Positions 8,535 to 16,980 of a stretch of DNA of 64,000 bases are shown here, one piece after another. Source of the DNA: Paraburkholderia aromaticivorans (GTDB lineage Bacteria; Pseudomonadota; Gammaproteobacteria; Burkholderiales; Burkholderiaceae); contig NZ_CP022989.1 in assembly GCF_002278075.1 (NCBI RefSeq), positions 3,038,001 to 3,102,000 of the forward strand. The letters are read 5' to 3'. The notes beneath the pieces are model-generated. The model searched no databases and was not told the origin of the DNA. It was given only the letters and a program-made list of their open reading frames with translations. How positions within the stretch are numbered: position 1 is the stretch's first letter; each line of letters begins with the position of its first letter. The position numbers were made by a program, and so were the translations under genes.

Positions 8535-8604
8535 CACGCGGCAACGAGCACGCGGCGAACGGCATGCAGCAAACGGCACGTAGCGAACGGCACTTAGCGA
8601 ATGC
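8535..8604. repeat. Five-unit 14-bp tandem repeat between kguE and kguK
   Basis: Five consecutive 14-bp units fill the kguE-kguK gap: CACGCGGCAACGAG, CACGCGGCGAACGG, CATGCAGCAAACGG, CACGTAGCGAACGG and CACTTAGCGAATGC. The consensus is about CACGYAGCGAACGG. The array ends 43 bases before the kguK start. It does not form an open reading frame of note. It may vary in length between strains and could affect read-through or mRNA structure. Confidence 0.85.
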
Positions 8605-8647
8605 CCACACCAGACCGGCAGCAAAAGGAAACCCGCAGGAGCGAAGC

Positions 8648-9631
8648 ATGAGCAACACAAGCGCAGCACTCGATGTCATTACCTACGGTGAAGCGATGGC
8701 CATGTTCGTGGCCGCCGAGAGCGGTCCGCTCGCGGGCGTCGGCCAGTTCACGAAGCGCATCGCCGGCGCCGACCTGAACGTGGCGATCGGCCTCACGCGG
8801 CTCGGCTTCAAGGTGGGCTGGATGAGCCGCGTCGGCAACGATTCGTTCGGCCAATACGTGCGCGACACGTTGACGAAAGAGGGCATCGACCAGCGCTGCG
8901 TGAGCACCGACGAGCGCTATCCGACCGGCTTCCAGCTGAAGTCGAAAAACGACGACGGCAGCGACCCGGCGGTCGAGTATTTCCGCAGAGGCTCGGCGGC
9001 GAGCCATCTGTCGCTGGACGACTATGCGGCGGATTACGTGCTGCCGGCGCGTCATCTGCATCTGACCGGCGTCGCGCCCGCGATCTCGGCGAGCTCGCGC
9101 GAACTCGCGTTCCATCTGGCGCGTGAAATGCGTGCCGCCGGCAAGACGATTTCGTTCGACCCGAACCTGCGTCCGACGCTGTGGCGCTCGCGCGCCGCGA
9201 TGGTCGAAGGCCTGAACGCGCTCGCCGCACTGGCCGACTGGGTGCTGCCCGGCATCGGCGAGGGCGAGATTCTGACCGGCTATACGCGGCCCGAAGATAT
9301 CGCCGCGTTTTATCTCGACCAGGGCGCGCGCGGTGTGATCATCAAGCTCGGCGCGCAGGGCGCGTATTTCCGCACCGCCGGCGATGCCGCCGTCATTGCC
9401 GGCCAGCCGGTCGCGAAAGTCGTGGACACGGTCGGCGCGGGCGATGGTTTCGCGGTCGGCGTGGTCAGCGCGCTGCTCGAAGGCAAGCCGCTGCGGCAAG
9501 CCGTGGCGCGGGGCAACCGCATCGGCGCGCTGGCGGTCCAGGTGATCGGCGATTCGGAAGGGCTGCCGCAGCGCGCCGAACTCGACGCGCTGGAATTGGC
9601 CGACACGCCGTCCATCGCCGCGGCGGCTTGA
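8648..9631 (+). CDS. kguK: 2-ketogluconate kinase KguK (PfkB family), 327 aa
   Basis: PfkB/ribokinase-fold sugar kinase. The N-terminal YGEAMAMF and GADLNVAIGLTRLGFKVGWM (about 40-59) carry substrate-binding residues. The C-terminal VDTVGAGDGFAVG (about 262-274) is the PfkB signature 2, with the catalytic Asp in GAGD. It resembles 2-keto-3-deoxygluconate kinases. In this operon context the expected reaction is ATP-dependent phosphorylation of 2-ketogluconate to the 6-phosphate. AGGAG precedes the ATG. A KDG kinase role is the main alternative; the neighbouring reductase and PtxS-like repressor favour 2-ketogluconate. Confidence 0.82.
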   Translation: MSNTSAALDVITYGEAMAMFVAAESGPLAGVGQFTKRIAGADLNVAIGLTRLGFKVGWMSRVGNDSFGQYVRDTLTKEGIDQRCVSTDERYPTGFQLKSKNDDGSDPAVEYFRRGSAASHLSLDDYAADYVLPARHLHLTGVAPAISASSRELAFHLAREMRAAGKTISFDPNLRPTLWRSRAAMVEGLNALAALADWVLPGIGEGEILTGYTRPEDIAAFYLDQGARGVIIKLGAQGAYFRTAGDAAVIAGQPVAKVVDTVGAGDGFAVGVVSALLEGKPLRQAVARGNRIGALAVQVIGDSEGLPQRAELDALELADTPSIAAAA

Positions 9632-9749
9632 AGGGCCGAGAGGTCCGCGCGCCGCGCCCAGCCACGTTCATTCAATAACAGCAAGAGCGCTCGAACAGCG
9701 CCCCGCGACCGTCCATCATTGTTTAGGGAAGCTGTCAAAGGAGACACCC

Positions 9750-11039
9750 ATGACCTCATCGCTTGCGATTCGCCGCTGGTGGACGATCATGCCGATCGTA
9801 TTCATCACGTATAGCCTCGCTTATCTGGATCGCGCGAACTTCGGTTTCGCGGCCGCCGCCGGCATCAATCAGGATCTCGGTATCAGCAAGGGACTGTCGT
9901 CGCTGATCGGCGCGCTGTTCTTCCTCGGTTATTTCTTCTTCCAGATTCCCGGCGCGATCTACGCGGAACGCCGCAGCGTCAAGAAGCTGGTGTTCTGGAG
10001 TCTGGTTCTGTGGGGCGGTTGCGCGGCGCTGACCGGCATGGTCAGCAATATCCCGTCGCTGATGGTGATCCGCTTCGTGCTCGGCGTGGTCGAAGCCGCC
10101 GTGATGCCGGCCATGCTGATCTTCATCAGCAACTGGTTCACCAAAAGCGAGCGCTCGCGCGCCAACACCTTCCTGATTCTCGGCAATCCGGTGACGGTGC
10201 TGTGGATGTCGGTGCTGTCGGGCTATCTGGTGCATTCGTTCGGCTGGCGCAACATGTTCATCGCCGAAGGCGCGCCCGCGATCCTGTGGGCCGTGTGCTG
10301 GTGGTTCATCGTGCAGGACAAGCCGCAGCAGGTCGCGTGGCTCACGCAGCAGCAGAAGGACGACCTGGCCGACACGCTGCGCGCCGAACAGGCCGCGATC
10401 AAGCCGATGCGCAACTACAGCGAGGCGTTCCGCACGCCCGCGGTGATCAAGTTGTGCGCGCAATATTTCTGCTGGAGCATCGGCGTGTATGGCTTCGTGC
10501 TGTGGCTGCCGTCCATCCTGAAGAACGGTTCGACGCTCGGCATGGTCGAAACCGGCTGGCTCTCGGCGCTGCCGTACCTGGCCGCGACCATCGCGATGCT
10601 TGCAGCTTCGTGGGCTTCGGATAAACTCAACCGCCGCAAGGTATTCGTGTGGCCGTTCCTGCTGGTCGGCGCGGTGGCGTTCGCGGCGTCGTACGCGCTC
10701 GGCTCCACGCACTTCTGGCTCTCGTATGCGCTGCTGGTGATCGCCGGCGCCGCGATGTACGCGCCGTATGGCCCGTTCTTCGCGATCGTGCCGGAACTGC
10801 TGCCGAAGAACGTCGCGGGCGGCGCGATGGCGCTGATCAATAGCATGGGCGCGCTCGGTTCGTTCGTCGGCTCGTATGTGGTCGGCTATCTGAACGGCGC
10901 CACCGGTTCGCCCGCCGCGTCGTACGCATTCATGAGCGTGGCGCTGATCGCCGCCGTGATTCTGACGCTGATCGTCAAGCCGCAGCAGCAGGCGCTGAAC
11001 GCGGCGCCGCCGCTCGCCACACCGTTGCAAGGAAAATAA
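9750..11039 (+). CDS. kguT: 2-ketogluconate transporter KguT (MFS), 429 aa
   Basis: Major facilitator of the anion:cation symporter family (sugar acid permeases), with 12 predicted membrane segments. ITYSLAYLDRANFGFAAAAG at the N-terminus, GYFFFQIPGAIYAERRSVKK (loop 2-3) and GVVEAAVMPAMLIFISNWFT are typical of D-galactonate/glucarate/2-ketogluconate permeases. AAAGGAG lies 9 bases before the ATG. Only 4 bases separate it from kguD, so the two are co-transcribed. It acts in the inner membrane, importing the sugar acid that the kinase and reductase then use. Confidence 0.85.
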   Translation: MTSSLAIRRWWTIMPIVFITYSLAYLDRANFGFAAAAGINQDLGISKGLSSLIGALFFLGYFFFQIPGAIYAERRSVKKLVFWSLVLWGGCAALTGMVSNIPSLMVIRFVLGVVEAAVMPAMLIFISNWFTKSERSRANTFLILGNPVTVLWMSVLSGYLVHSFGWRNMFIAEGAPAILWAVCWWFIVQDKPQQVAWLTQQQKDDLADTLRAEQAAIKPMRNYSEAFRTPAVIKLCAQYFCWSIGVYGFVLWLPSILKNGSTLGMVETGWLSALPYLAATIAMLAASWASDKLNRRKVFVWPFLLVGAVAFAASYALGSTHFWLSYALLVIAGAAMYAPYGPFFAIVPELLPKNVAGGAMALINSMGALGSFVGSYVVGYLNGATGSPAASYAFMSVALIAAVILTLIVKPQQQALNAAPPLATPLQGK

Positions 11040-11043
11040 GCTG

Positions 11044-12015
11044 ATGAAGAAGATCGTCGCCTGGAAGTCGTTGCCCGAAGATGTGCTCGCGTATCTGCAA
11101 CAGCACGCGCAAGTCGTGCAGGTCGACGCCGCGCAGCACGACACGTTCGTGGCCGCGCTGAACGACGCGGACGGCGGCATCGGTTCGAGCGTGAAGATCA
11201 CGCCGGCAATGCTCGGAGGCGCGACGCGCCTGAAGGCGCTCTCGACCATCTCGGTGGGCTTCGACCAGTTCGACGTGGCCGATCTCACGCGCCGCGGCAT
11301 CGTGCTCGCGCACACGCCGGACGTGTTGACCGAGTCCACCGCGGACACGGTGTTCTCGCTGATCCTCGCGTCGGCGCGGCGGGTGGTGGAACTCGCCGGG
11401 TGGGTGAAGGCAGGGCACTGGCAGCACAGCATCGGCCCGGCCCAGTTCGGCGTGGATGTGCAGGGCAAGACGCTCGGCATCGTCGGGCTCGGGCGGATCG
11501 GCGGCGCGGTGGCGCGGCGCGCGGCGCTCGGCTTCAACATGAAGGTGCTGTACACCAACCGCTCCGCCAATCCGCAAGCCGAGGCGGCATACGGCGCCCG
11601 GCGCGTCGAGCTGGCGGAACTGCTCGCGACCTCGGACTTCGTCTGCCTGCAAGTGCCGCTCACGGCACAGACGAAGCATCTGATCGGCGCGGCCGAACTC
11701 AAGTCGATGAAGAAGAGCGCGATCCTGATCAACGCCTCGCGCGGCGCGACCGTCGACGAAACGGCGCTGATCGAGGCGCTGCAGAACGGCACGATCCACG
11801 GCGCCGGTCTCGACGTGTTCGAGACCGAACCGCTGCCGGCCGACTCGCCGCTCCTGAAGCTCGCGAACGTGGTGGCGCTGCCGCATATCGGTTCGGCGAC
11901 TCACGAAACCCGTCACGCGATGGCGCGCAACGCGGCGGAAAACCTCGTCGCCGCGCTCGAGGGCACGCTGGCCGACAACATCGTCAATCGCGAGGTTCTC
12001 GCCGGATCACGGTGA
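11044..12015 (+). CDS. kguD: 2-ketogluconate-6-phosphate reductase KguD (D-2-hydroxyacid dehydrogenase family), 323 aa
   Basis: NAD(P)-dependent D-isomer-specific 2-hydroxyacid dehydrogenase. The Rossmann motif GIVGLGRIGGAVARRA lies at about 146-161. The catalytic triad is visible as Arg in NASRGATVDE, Glu in DVFETEPLP and His in LPHIGSATHE. The family includes GhrB/TkrA ketogluconate reductases. In kgu operons the enzyme reduces 2-keto-6-phosphogluconate to 6-phosphogluconate, feeding the Entner-Doudoroff or pentose phosphate route. AAGGAAAA precedes the ATG, and the gene begins 4 bases after kguT. Confidence 0.85.
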   Translation: MKKIVAWKSLPEDVLAYLQQHAQVVQVDAAQHDTFVAALNDADGGIGSSVKITPAMLGGATRLKALSTISVGFDQFDVADLTRRGIVLAHTPDVLTESTADTVFSLILASARRVVELAGWVKAGHWQHSIGPAQFGVDVQGKTLGIVGLGRIGGAVARRAALGFNMKVLYTNRSANPQAEAAYGARRVELAELLATSDFVCLQVPLTAQTKHLIGAAELKSMKKSAILINASRGATVDETALIEALQNGTIHGAGLDVFETEPLPADSPLLKLANVVALPHIGSATHETRHAMARNAAENLVAALEGTLADNIVNREVLAGSR

Positions 12016-12046
12016 GCGAAACCACGCACCGAGCTGCGAGACACCC

Positions 12047-13147
12047 ATGAGCACGACCCCGCAGGCCACGCCGCGCCGCGCGACGATCACCGACGTCGCG
12101 CGCGAAGCCGGCACCGGCAAGACCAGCATCTCGCGCTATCTGAACGGCGAGATGAGCGTGCTGTCGCCGGAACTGCGCGCGCGCATCGAGGCCGCGATCG
12201 CGCGCCTCGACTATCAGCCGAACCAGATGGCGCGCGGTCTCAAGCGCGGCCGCAACCGCCTGATCGGCATGCTGCTGGCCGACCTGACCAATCCCTACAC
12301 CGTCGAAGTGCTGCAAGGCGTGGAAGCGGCGTGTCACGCGCTCGGCCTGATGCCGCTGATTTGCCATGCGGCGAACGAAGTGGAGATGGAGCGGCGCTAC
12401 CTGCAACTGCTCACCACGTACCGGGTGGAAGGCGTGATCGTCAACGCCCTCGGCGTGCGCGAGGAAACCTTGCGGCCGGTGGGCGGAGGCGGGATTCCGG
12501 CGGTCCTGGTCGACCGCCTGGTGGACGGGCTCGTCGCGGATATGGTCGGTCTCGACAACCGGGCGGCGGCCGAGCTCGGCACGCGGCATCTGCTGGACAA
12601 CGGTTTCGACGATATCTGGTTCGTGGTCCAGCCGTTCGAGCAGGTCAGCTCCCGGCAGCTGCGCGAAGCGGCGTTTCGCGAGGCCATGCGCGCTCATGCC
12701 GGCAGAGCGGGAACGCGCGGTGAGAAGGCCGCCGCGCGCGGTCACACGCTCGTGCTGAACCTCGCGGATGCCGGCGAGGTGGAACGCAGCCTCGCCGAAC
12801 TGGACCGTGCGATCGATGCGGCCGCCCACGCGCGCGAAGCCGCCGGCGCCACGGGCAAGGCCGCGCGCGTCGCGCTGTTCGCGGCCAACGCGCCTGTCGC
12901 GCTGCGCCTCGCCTTGCATCTGAAGGCGCGCTACGGCGCCGACTGGCAGGCCCGCGCCGCGCTGCTGTCCATCGACGACCCCGACTGGGCCGAATTGACC
13001 GGCGTGACGACGATCCGCCAGCCGACCTACGAGATCGGCTACCGGGCGGTCGAGTTCCTGCATGAGCGCATCGAAGGCGTTCAGACCACCGCGCGCGACT
13101 GCCTGCTGCCGGGCGAGCTGATCGTCCGCGCCTCCACTTTGCGCTGA
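12047..13147 (+). CDS. ptxS: PtxS-like LacI-family repressor, 366 aa
   Basis: LacI-type helix-turn-helix at the N-terminus (ATITDVAREAGTGKTSISRY, LNGEMSVLSPELRARIEAA) with hinge YQPNQMARGLKRGRNRLIG, then a periplasmic-binding-protein-like effector domain. The 'GTGKTSISRYLNG' recognition helix is characteristic of PtxS/GntR-type members. It closes the kgu operon 31 bases after kguD. In Pseudomonas PtxS represses kguEKTD and responds to 2-ketogluconate; the palindrome at 7668-7685 is the obvious target here. The effector domain carries an Ala/Arg-rich insertion at about 220-280 that makes it longer than typical LacI proteins. No second operator was seen directly before ptxS. Confidence 0.85.
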   Translation: MSTTPQATPRRATITDVAREAGTGKTSISRYLNGEMSVLSPELRARIEAAIARLDYQPNQMARGLKRGRNRLIGMLLADLTNPYTVEVLQGVEAACHALGLMPLICHAANEVEMERRYLQLLTTYRVEGVIVNALGVREETLRPVGGGGIPAVLVDRLVDGLVADMVGLDNRAAAELGTRHLLDNGFDDIWFVVQPFEQVSSRQLREAAFREAMRAHAGRAGTRGEKAAARGHTLVLNLADAGEVERSLAELDRAIDAAAHAREAAGATGKAARVALFAANAPVALRLALHLKARYGADWQARAALLSIDDPDWAELTGVTTIRQPTYEIGYRAVEFLHERIEGVQTTARDCLLPGELIVRASTLR

Positions 13148-13178
13148 ATTCGCGCCGATCTGCGATCATTCGGGCTGC

Positions 13179-13199
13179 GGCGCGCAGTGGGTGCGCGCC
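13179..13199. other. Hairpin between ptxS and yhfC-like gene
   Basis: Perfect 8-bp inverted repeat GGCGCGCA (13179-13186) and TGCGCGCC (13192-13199) with a 5-base loop, 32 bases after the ptxS stop. No T-run follows. It may reduce read-through into the next gene. Confidence 0.4.
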
Positions 13200-13218
13200 G
13201 GACATCGCAAGGAAACTC

Positions 13219-14049
13219 ATGGTTGTTGCACCGCTTACGCTCTCGAGCCTCGCCCTCGCGACGCTGCTCGTCGCCGCTTTACCCTTCCTGATCTACCGCC
13301 GTCTGCGCCGGCCGCTCGCGCTCAAGCCGCGCGACGCGATCACCGGCGTCGCCGTGTTCGCGCTGTTCGCGATGGTGATCGAGCGCGCGCTGAACGACTA
13401 CGTGCTACATCGGAACGAAGCGACGGCGGCGTTTCTGTCGAATCCGGTTGCTTTCGTGGTGTATGGTGCGCTGGCCGCGGGTATCTGCGAGGAAGTGGGG
13501 CGGTTCATCGGCATGCGGCTGCTGCTCAAACGCGCGGCGGCGAAGGCCGGCTCCGCGGCGCTGATGGCAGGCAACGCCGATCCCGGCGCGAACGGCACCG
13601 CGCTGACCTACGGCCTTGGCCACGGCGGTGCTGAAGCCTGGCTCGTCGGCGTGCTGGTGCAGATTCAATGGATCCTGTTCGCGGTCTTCGAAAACCGCGG
13701 CGAACTGGACGGCTATCTGAGCAATCTGCCGACCGATTCGCTGATGCGCATCCACCTGATTCTCGCCAGCCTGACGCCACAGACGGCCGGCATTTTCGCG
13801 CTCGAACGGGTCGCCGCGCTGGTGTTCCAGATCGGCCTGTCGGTGCTGATGTGGCGTGGCTTGCGGGCCGGCTGGCGCGGCATCCTGCCGCTCGCGATTG
13901 CATTGCATGCACTGGTGGACGTGCCCGCCGCGTTGTTCCAGGCACAACTCGTACCGCTCGCCGCCGTGGACGCCGTGTATGCGCTCGGGGCGGTGATCGT
14001 CGCGGGGCTGCTGGTTCGCGCGTTCAGGCGTCCGGCGCTGGCCGCCTGA
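13219..14049 (+). CDS. YhfC-family glutamic-type intramembrane protease, 276 aa
   Basis: Polytopic membrane protein with about eight hydrophobic segments. Motifs AAGICEEVGRFIGMRLLLKR (EE-R), TYGLGHGGAEAWLVG (GHGG.E) and ALHALVDVPAALF (H...D) match YhfC-type proteins. These belong to the CPBP/glutamic intramembrane protease clan and use the paired Glu and His residues for catalysis. Substrates are unknown in bacteria of this kind. The gene stands alone on its strand after the kgu operon, with AAGGAAA before the ATG. The family call is firm; protease activity is inferred from the family. Confidence 0.8.
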   Translation: MVVAPLTLSSLALATLLVAALPFLIYRRLRRPLALKPRDAITGVAVFALFAMVIERALNDYVLHRNEATAAFLSNPVAFVVYGALAAGICEEVGRFIGMRLLLKRAAAKAGSAALMAGNADPGANGTALTYGLGHGGAEAWLVGVLVQIQWILFAVFENRGELDGYLSNLPTDSLMRIHLILASLTPQTAGIFALERVAALVFQIGLSVLMWRGLRAGWRGILPLAIALHALVDVPAALFQAQLVPLAAVDAVYALGAVIVAGLLVRAFRRPALAA

Positions 14050-14212
14050 TGGCCGCGCCGGATCGTCGCATGAGCGCCGCATGAGCGTGGCATGCCGCGC
14101 GTGTGGCGGCTGCGTGATGCGCGTTCCTCGTTGAACCGTTGGCCGCTCTCTACCGCTCCCTATCGTTCTCTACAATCGGCCTCCCTTCACGCCCATCCTT
14201 TCGGCACACCCC

Positions 14213-14578
14213 ATGGAAGCTTACCAATACGACTGCGCCAATCCCGAGTTCGAGGAACTGGCGCGCGTCATCAGCGATCTGTTTCCCGAGCAGACGCAGT
14301 TCATCCAGCGCGCCGCGGAAGACGGCACGCCCACGCTGGCGATTCACTGGGTGGCGATGCGCTTCGGCGCGACGGCGCGCCGAATCGTGATGAGCGTGGT
14401 GATTGCGCCGGCGGCGCTCGCGCGTTATCGCGCGATGCCGGCGCGGCTGCGCGGGCGCAGTTTCGCGGTGCTGCGCGCGTATGTCGAGGCCTCGCTGGGT
14501 TCGCTGGAGGAACAGTATGCGAACGGCGAGGCGGTACCGCGCGAAGTCACGATCGATCTCGGCGACGAGTTTGCGTAA
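14213..14578 (+). CDS. Small conserved protein, probably DUF3022, 121 aa
   Basis: Soluble protein beginning MEAYQYDCANPEFEELARVI. The central block ISDLFPEQTQFIQRAAEDGT and the basic strand ATARRIVMSVVIAPAALARY resemble small Burkholderia proteins carrying DUF3022, but I recall this family only loosely. No signal peptide, membrane segment or catalytic motif is seen. No clear ribosome site precedes the ATG. It converges with the large orphan gene downstream across a hairpin. Function unknown. Confidence 0.6.
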   Translation: MEAYQYDCANPEFEELARVISDLFPEQTQFIQRAAEDGTPTLAIHWVAMRFGATARRIVMSVVIAPAALARYRAMPARLRGRSFAVLRAYVEASLGSLEEQYANGEAVPREVTIDLGDEFA

Positions 14579-14675
14579 CGGCGCTCTCGCGAATCACGCG
14601 AAGATCGCTCCTCGCGATGCCGCCAGGGCGGAGCGATGCGAGGTCGTTTCCCGTTCGGGCGAGCATGGGATAGCC

Positions 14676-14706
14676 CGACGCGCGAACGGCGCCGTTCCGC
14701 GCGTCG
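14676..14706. terminator. Hairpin between convergent genes
   Basis: CGACGCGCGAACGGC (14676-14690) pairs with GCCGTTCCGCGCGTCG (14691-14706), giving a nearly perfect stem with one bulged base. It lies between the convergent DUF3022-like gene and the large orphan gene. There is no T-run, so its terminator role is by position and stability only. Confidence 0.45.
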
Positions 14707-14713
14707 GCGCGGC

Positions 14714-16696
14714 TCAATCTCCGTCGAACGGCTCGGCGATCTGACTGCCGGGGTGCTTCGCGTTGTATTCCTCGCGCATCTTTTCCTTCAGGTTGTACGT
14801 ATCGGTTTCGCGCGTGCGGGCGTCGTACTGATCCGCCATGCCGCCGAGGACGAAGCCGATGGTCGCAAGCGCGAACGACAGGGCAGGCCCGACGACCGGC
14901 ACGAATCCAATCATGCCGCTCGCCAGATTGACGACCGATGAACCGAACTCGAGCCGGTCCTTAGGCGTCAGCGTGCCCGCCTTCTGCTTGCCCAGATAGG
15001 TGTCCAGCGCGACGCCAAACGTTACGCCGCCCAGAACGGTATTGATCGCGGCCGGCACCATTTGCATGCGCAGCGGCTTCGATATCTTCATCCAGTCCGG
15101 CCAGTTGTCCGTTTTCGAGAGGAAGTTGGCTTGACGCCGCGCGAAGAAATCCGTGTATTTGTCGGACCACGCCTTCAATTTCGATGGACGCTCGCTCGCG
15201 GGCGTGTCCTTCAGCAGCTTGCCGAGGTCGCCGAAAGCGATGCGGGCGTCGCCGAGCGCGTTTTCCCGCTCCTGCATCGCGCTGTTGAACTGGTCGTAGG
15301 CCGCCTGCTTCAGGGCCGCCAGCTGATCGAGCTGCTTGCCGAGTTCGATCGCCTCCGGCTTGCCCGACTGGCGTGCGGCGTCCGCTGTATCGAACCCCTG
15401 GCGTTTGAGCCGGGCGATGACGTCCTGAGCTTTTGCGTCGATGGTCTTGATGTTGTGGTGGGCGTCGTTCGCGGCATCGGCCGCCGAACTCTTGAATTGC
15501 TTCGCCATGTCTTGCATCTCGAAATACTGGGGGGCGATATCGTTCGTCGCGTCCTGCAATTCGAGTTGCCGTACGTCGGGCTTCGTGTTCGCAAGCTTTT
15601 CAATGACGTTGTCGCGCAAGCTTTTTTGTTGTTGCGTGAGCTGGTCGTCGATGTGTCCAGCGGTTTTGGTTTCGAGATCGTCGATATCGGCATCGAGCTT
15701 GCCGTGCGGATCGAATTCGGCGAACTCCGCGCCGCGGCTGGGGCCGGCGACCGGTTCCGCCGGGCCTTGCGTCGCGCCGCTCTGGCCTGCAGCCGGCTGT
15801 CGCGGCGATCCGCCAGTCGCGGGGCTAGGCCTGCCGACCAATGGCGACGCGGCTTTCGCCTGTCGCAGCTTCACCAGGTGATTGCCCACATCGGTACCGA
15901 TGCCGACGGTGAGTTCGTTGATACCTTGTGCCGTGGTCGCGCCCGCGAGGACGAAGTCCTTCGTTGGATCCTGGCCGTTGCGCAATTTCTCCATTCCGGA
16001 CAGAAAAGACTGCGCGCCTTTTGTGAAATAACTCGCGACGGCATTCAGACGGGTGCCTGTCAAAATACCTAGTCGCCCGTTCGGCCCAAGCGGGTCGAGC
16101 ACGCTTTGATTCGGTCGCTGCCACGCCGCGAGCGGCGTGTTCTTCAGTAGCGCGGAGTTGTTGAAGCGCGCTTCGTCGAAGATGAACGCGCGTGTATAGG
16201 TGCTCGCCGCCTTGCCATATTTGCCGTAGGTTGAAGCGGCGCCCGCGGGATGCGTCAGCGCGGACAGGTCGACGTGCGCTTTCTGCGCGGTGGCATCCAG
16301 CGATTCGCCGGCTTGGGCGTCGCGCAGGGCGGTCTTGAGCCGGTCGATCTTCGACTGCAGTTCGGGCGCCGGTTTGTCCGATGCGTTCACGAGGCACATC
16401 TGCTTGTAGGCCGACGCGGCTGCGATCATGTGGTCGGTCGTATCACGGCCCTGGTCGATATCTTGATCGACTGCGGCCAGCGATGCGTTGAAGGTTTCCA
16501 TATCGGCCGCGATCTCGTTGCCTAACACCGCCTGCGTCGCAATCGTGCTGGCTTCGTCATCGACTTCGTCGGCGGCGTTTGTGCCTGGGTTGCGCTCACG
16601 CGCCGCAGCCGCGCGGCTCGGTGAGTTGCGTGCGTTGTCCTGATTATCCGACGCACGGCCTGCCCAGAACGGATGAGAGGTTGCATTGACTTTCAT
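14714..16696 (-). CDS. Large orphan protein, effector/translocator-like, 660 aa
   Basis: No enzyme motif was recognised. The N-terminus (MKVNATSHPFWAGRASDNQD) is polar, Ser/Asn/Ala-rich and has no Sec signal, as in type III secreted proteins. Residues about 60-140 are helical. About 290-330 is a Pro/Gly/Ser/Ala linker. About 335-480 is strongly heptad-like (coiled coil). Two hydrophobic blocks follow: MVPAAINTVLGGVTFGVALD (about 545-565) and a longer one around GMIGFVPVVGPALSFALATI (about 590-620). The end is charged. This layout recalls type III translocator/helper proteins such as the HrpK group, but that link is a guess. No secretion gene, chaperone or hrp-type promoter box was found nearby. 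It uses fewer GC-ending codons than its neighbours, so transfer is possible. Confidence 0.6.
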   Translation of the reverse strand: MKVNATSHPFWAGRASDNQDNARNSPSRAAAARERNPGTNAADEVDDEASTIATQAVLGNEIAADMETFNASLAAVDQDIDQGRDTTDHMIAAASAYKQMCLVNASDKPAPELQSKIDRLKTALRDAQAGESLDATAQKAHVDLSALTHPAGAASTYGKYGKAASTYTRAFIFDEARFNNSALLKNTPLAAWQRPNQSVLDPLGPNGRLGILTGTRLNAVASYFTKGAQSFLSGMEKLRNGQDPTKDFVLAGATTAQGINELTVGIGTDVGNHLVKLRQAKAASPLVGRPSPATGGSPRQPAAGQSGATQGPAEPVAGPSRGAEFAEFDPHGKLDADIDDLETKTAGHIDDQLTQQQKSLRDNVIEKLANTKPDVRQLELQDATNDIAPQYFEMQDMAKQFKSSAADAANDAHHNIKTIDAKAQDVIARLKRQGFDTADAARQSGKPEAIELGKQLDQLAALKQAAYDQFNSAMQERENALGDARIAFGDLGKLLKDTPASERPSKLKAWSDKYTDFFARRQANFLSKTDNWPDWMKISKPLRMQMVPAAINTVLGGVTFGVALDTYLGKQKAGTLTPKDRLEFGSSVVNLASGMIGFVPVVGPALSFALATIGFVLGGMADQYDARTRETDTYNLKEKMREEYNAKHPGSQIAEPFDGD

Positions 16697-16980
16697 TGAA
16701 ACTCCTGCTGGAAGGCGCCTCGTTCAGTCGCATCATCATGTCGACGGCGCCCGTTGAACGGAGTCTCATATTCGCGCCGCCGTTTGGCCCAGCAGAAGTG
16801 AACAAACATTTTGTGACAAAAACTCGCCGCTCGACGCAATCGGCGATTAATTAGATATGCAGAATCGTGGTCACGAATACATAATATTCATTTAGAATGC
16901 CGAACCAAGAGACGCATAAGCGCGGCAGAACCGTGCACTATCAATACAATCAACAGGGGACATCAGGAGTACAAAGACCG
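16697..16980. other. AT-rich divergent intergenic region upstream of orphan gene and kgtP copy 1
   Basis: About 280 bp. The right half (16840-16900) is clearly AT-rich for this genome, with GATTAATTAGATATGC and ATACATAATATTCATTTAGA, so promoters for one or both genes probably lie here. No convincing operator dyad was seen. TTCG-N16-TTCG hrp-type boxes were looked for and not found. Confidence 0.5.

Noticed and set aside
8535..8604. Could the 14-bp arrays be CRISPR repeats?
   Set aside because: Units are head to tail with no spacers, too short, and no cas gene is present.
9756..11792. A long minus-strand open frame opposite kguT and kguD (about 678 codons).
   Set aside because: Arg/His/Gln-rich low-complexity translation typical of an antisense shadow; both plus-strand genes have clear families.
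16697..16904. Possible hrp-II/PIP-type box (TTCG-N16-TTCG) before the 660-aa orphan gene.
   Set aside because: Two CGAA words occur on the plus strand (16874 and 16901) but the gap between them is 23 bases, not 16, so the pattern is not met. No such pair was found before the 767-aa gene either.
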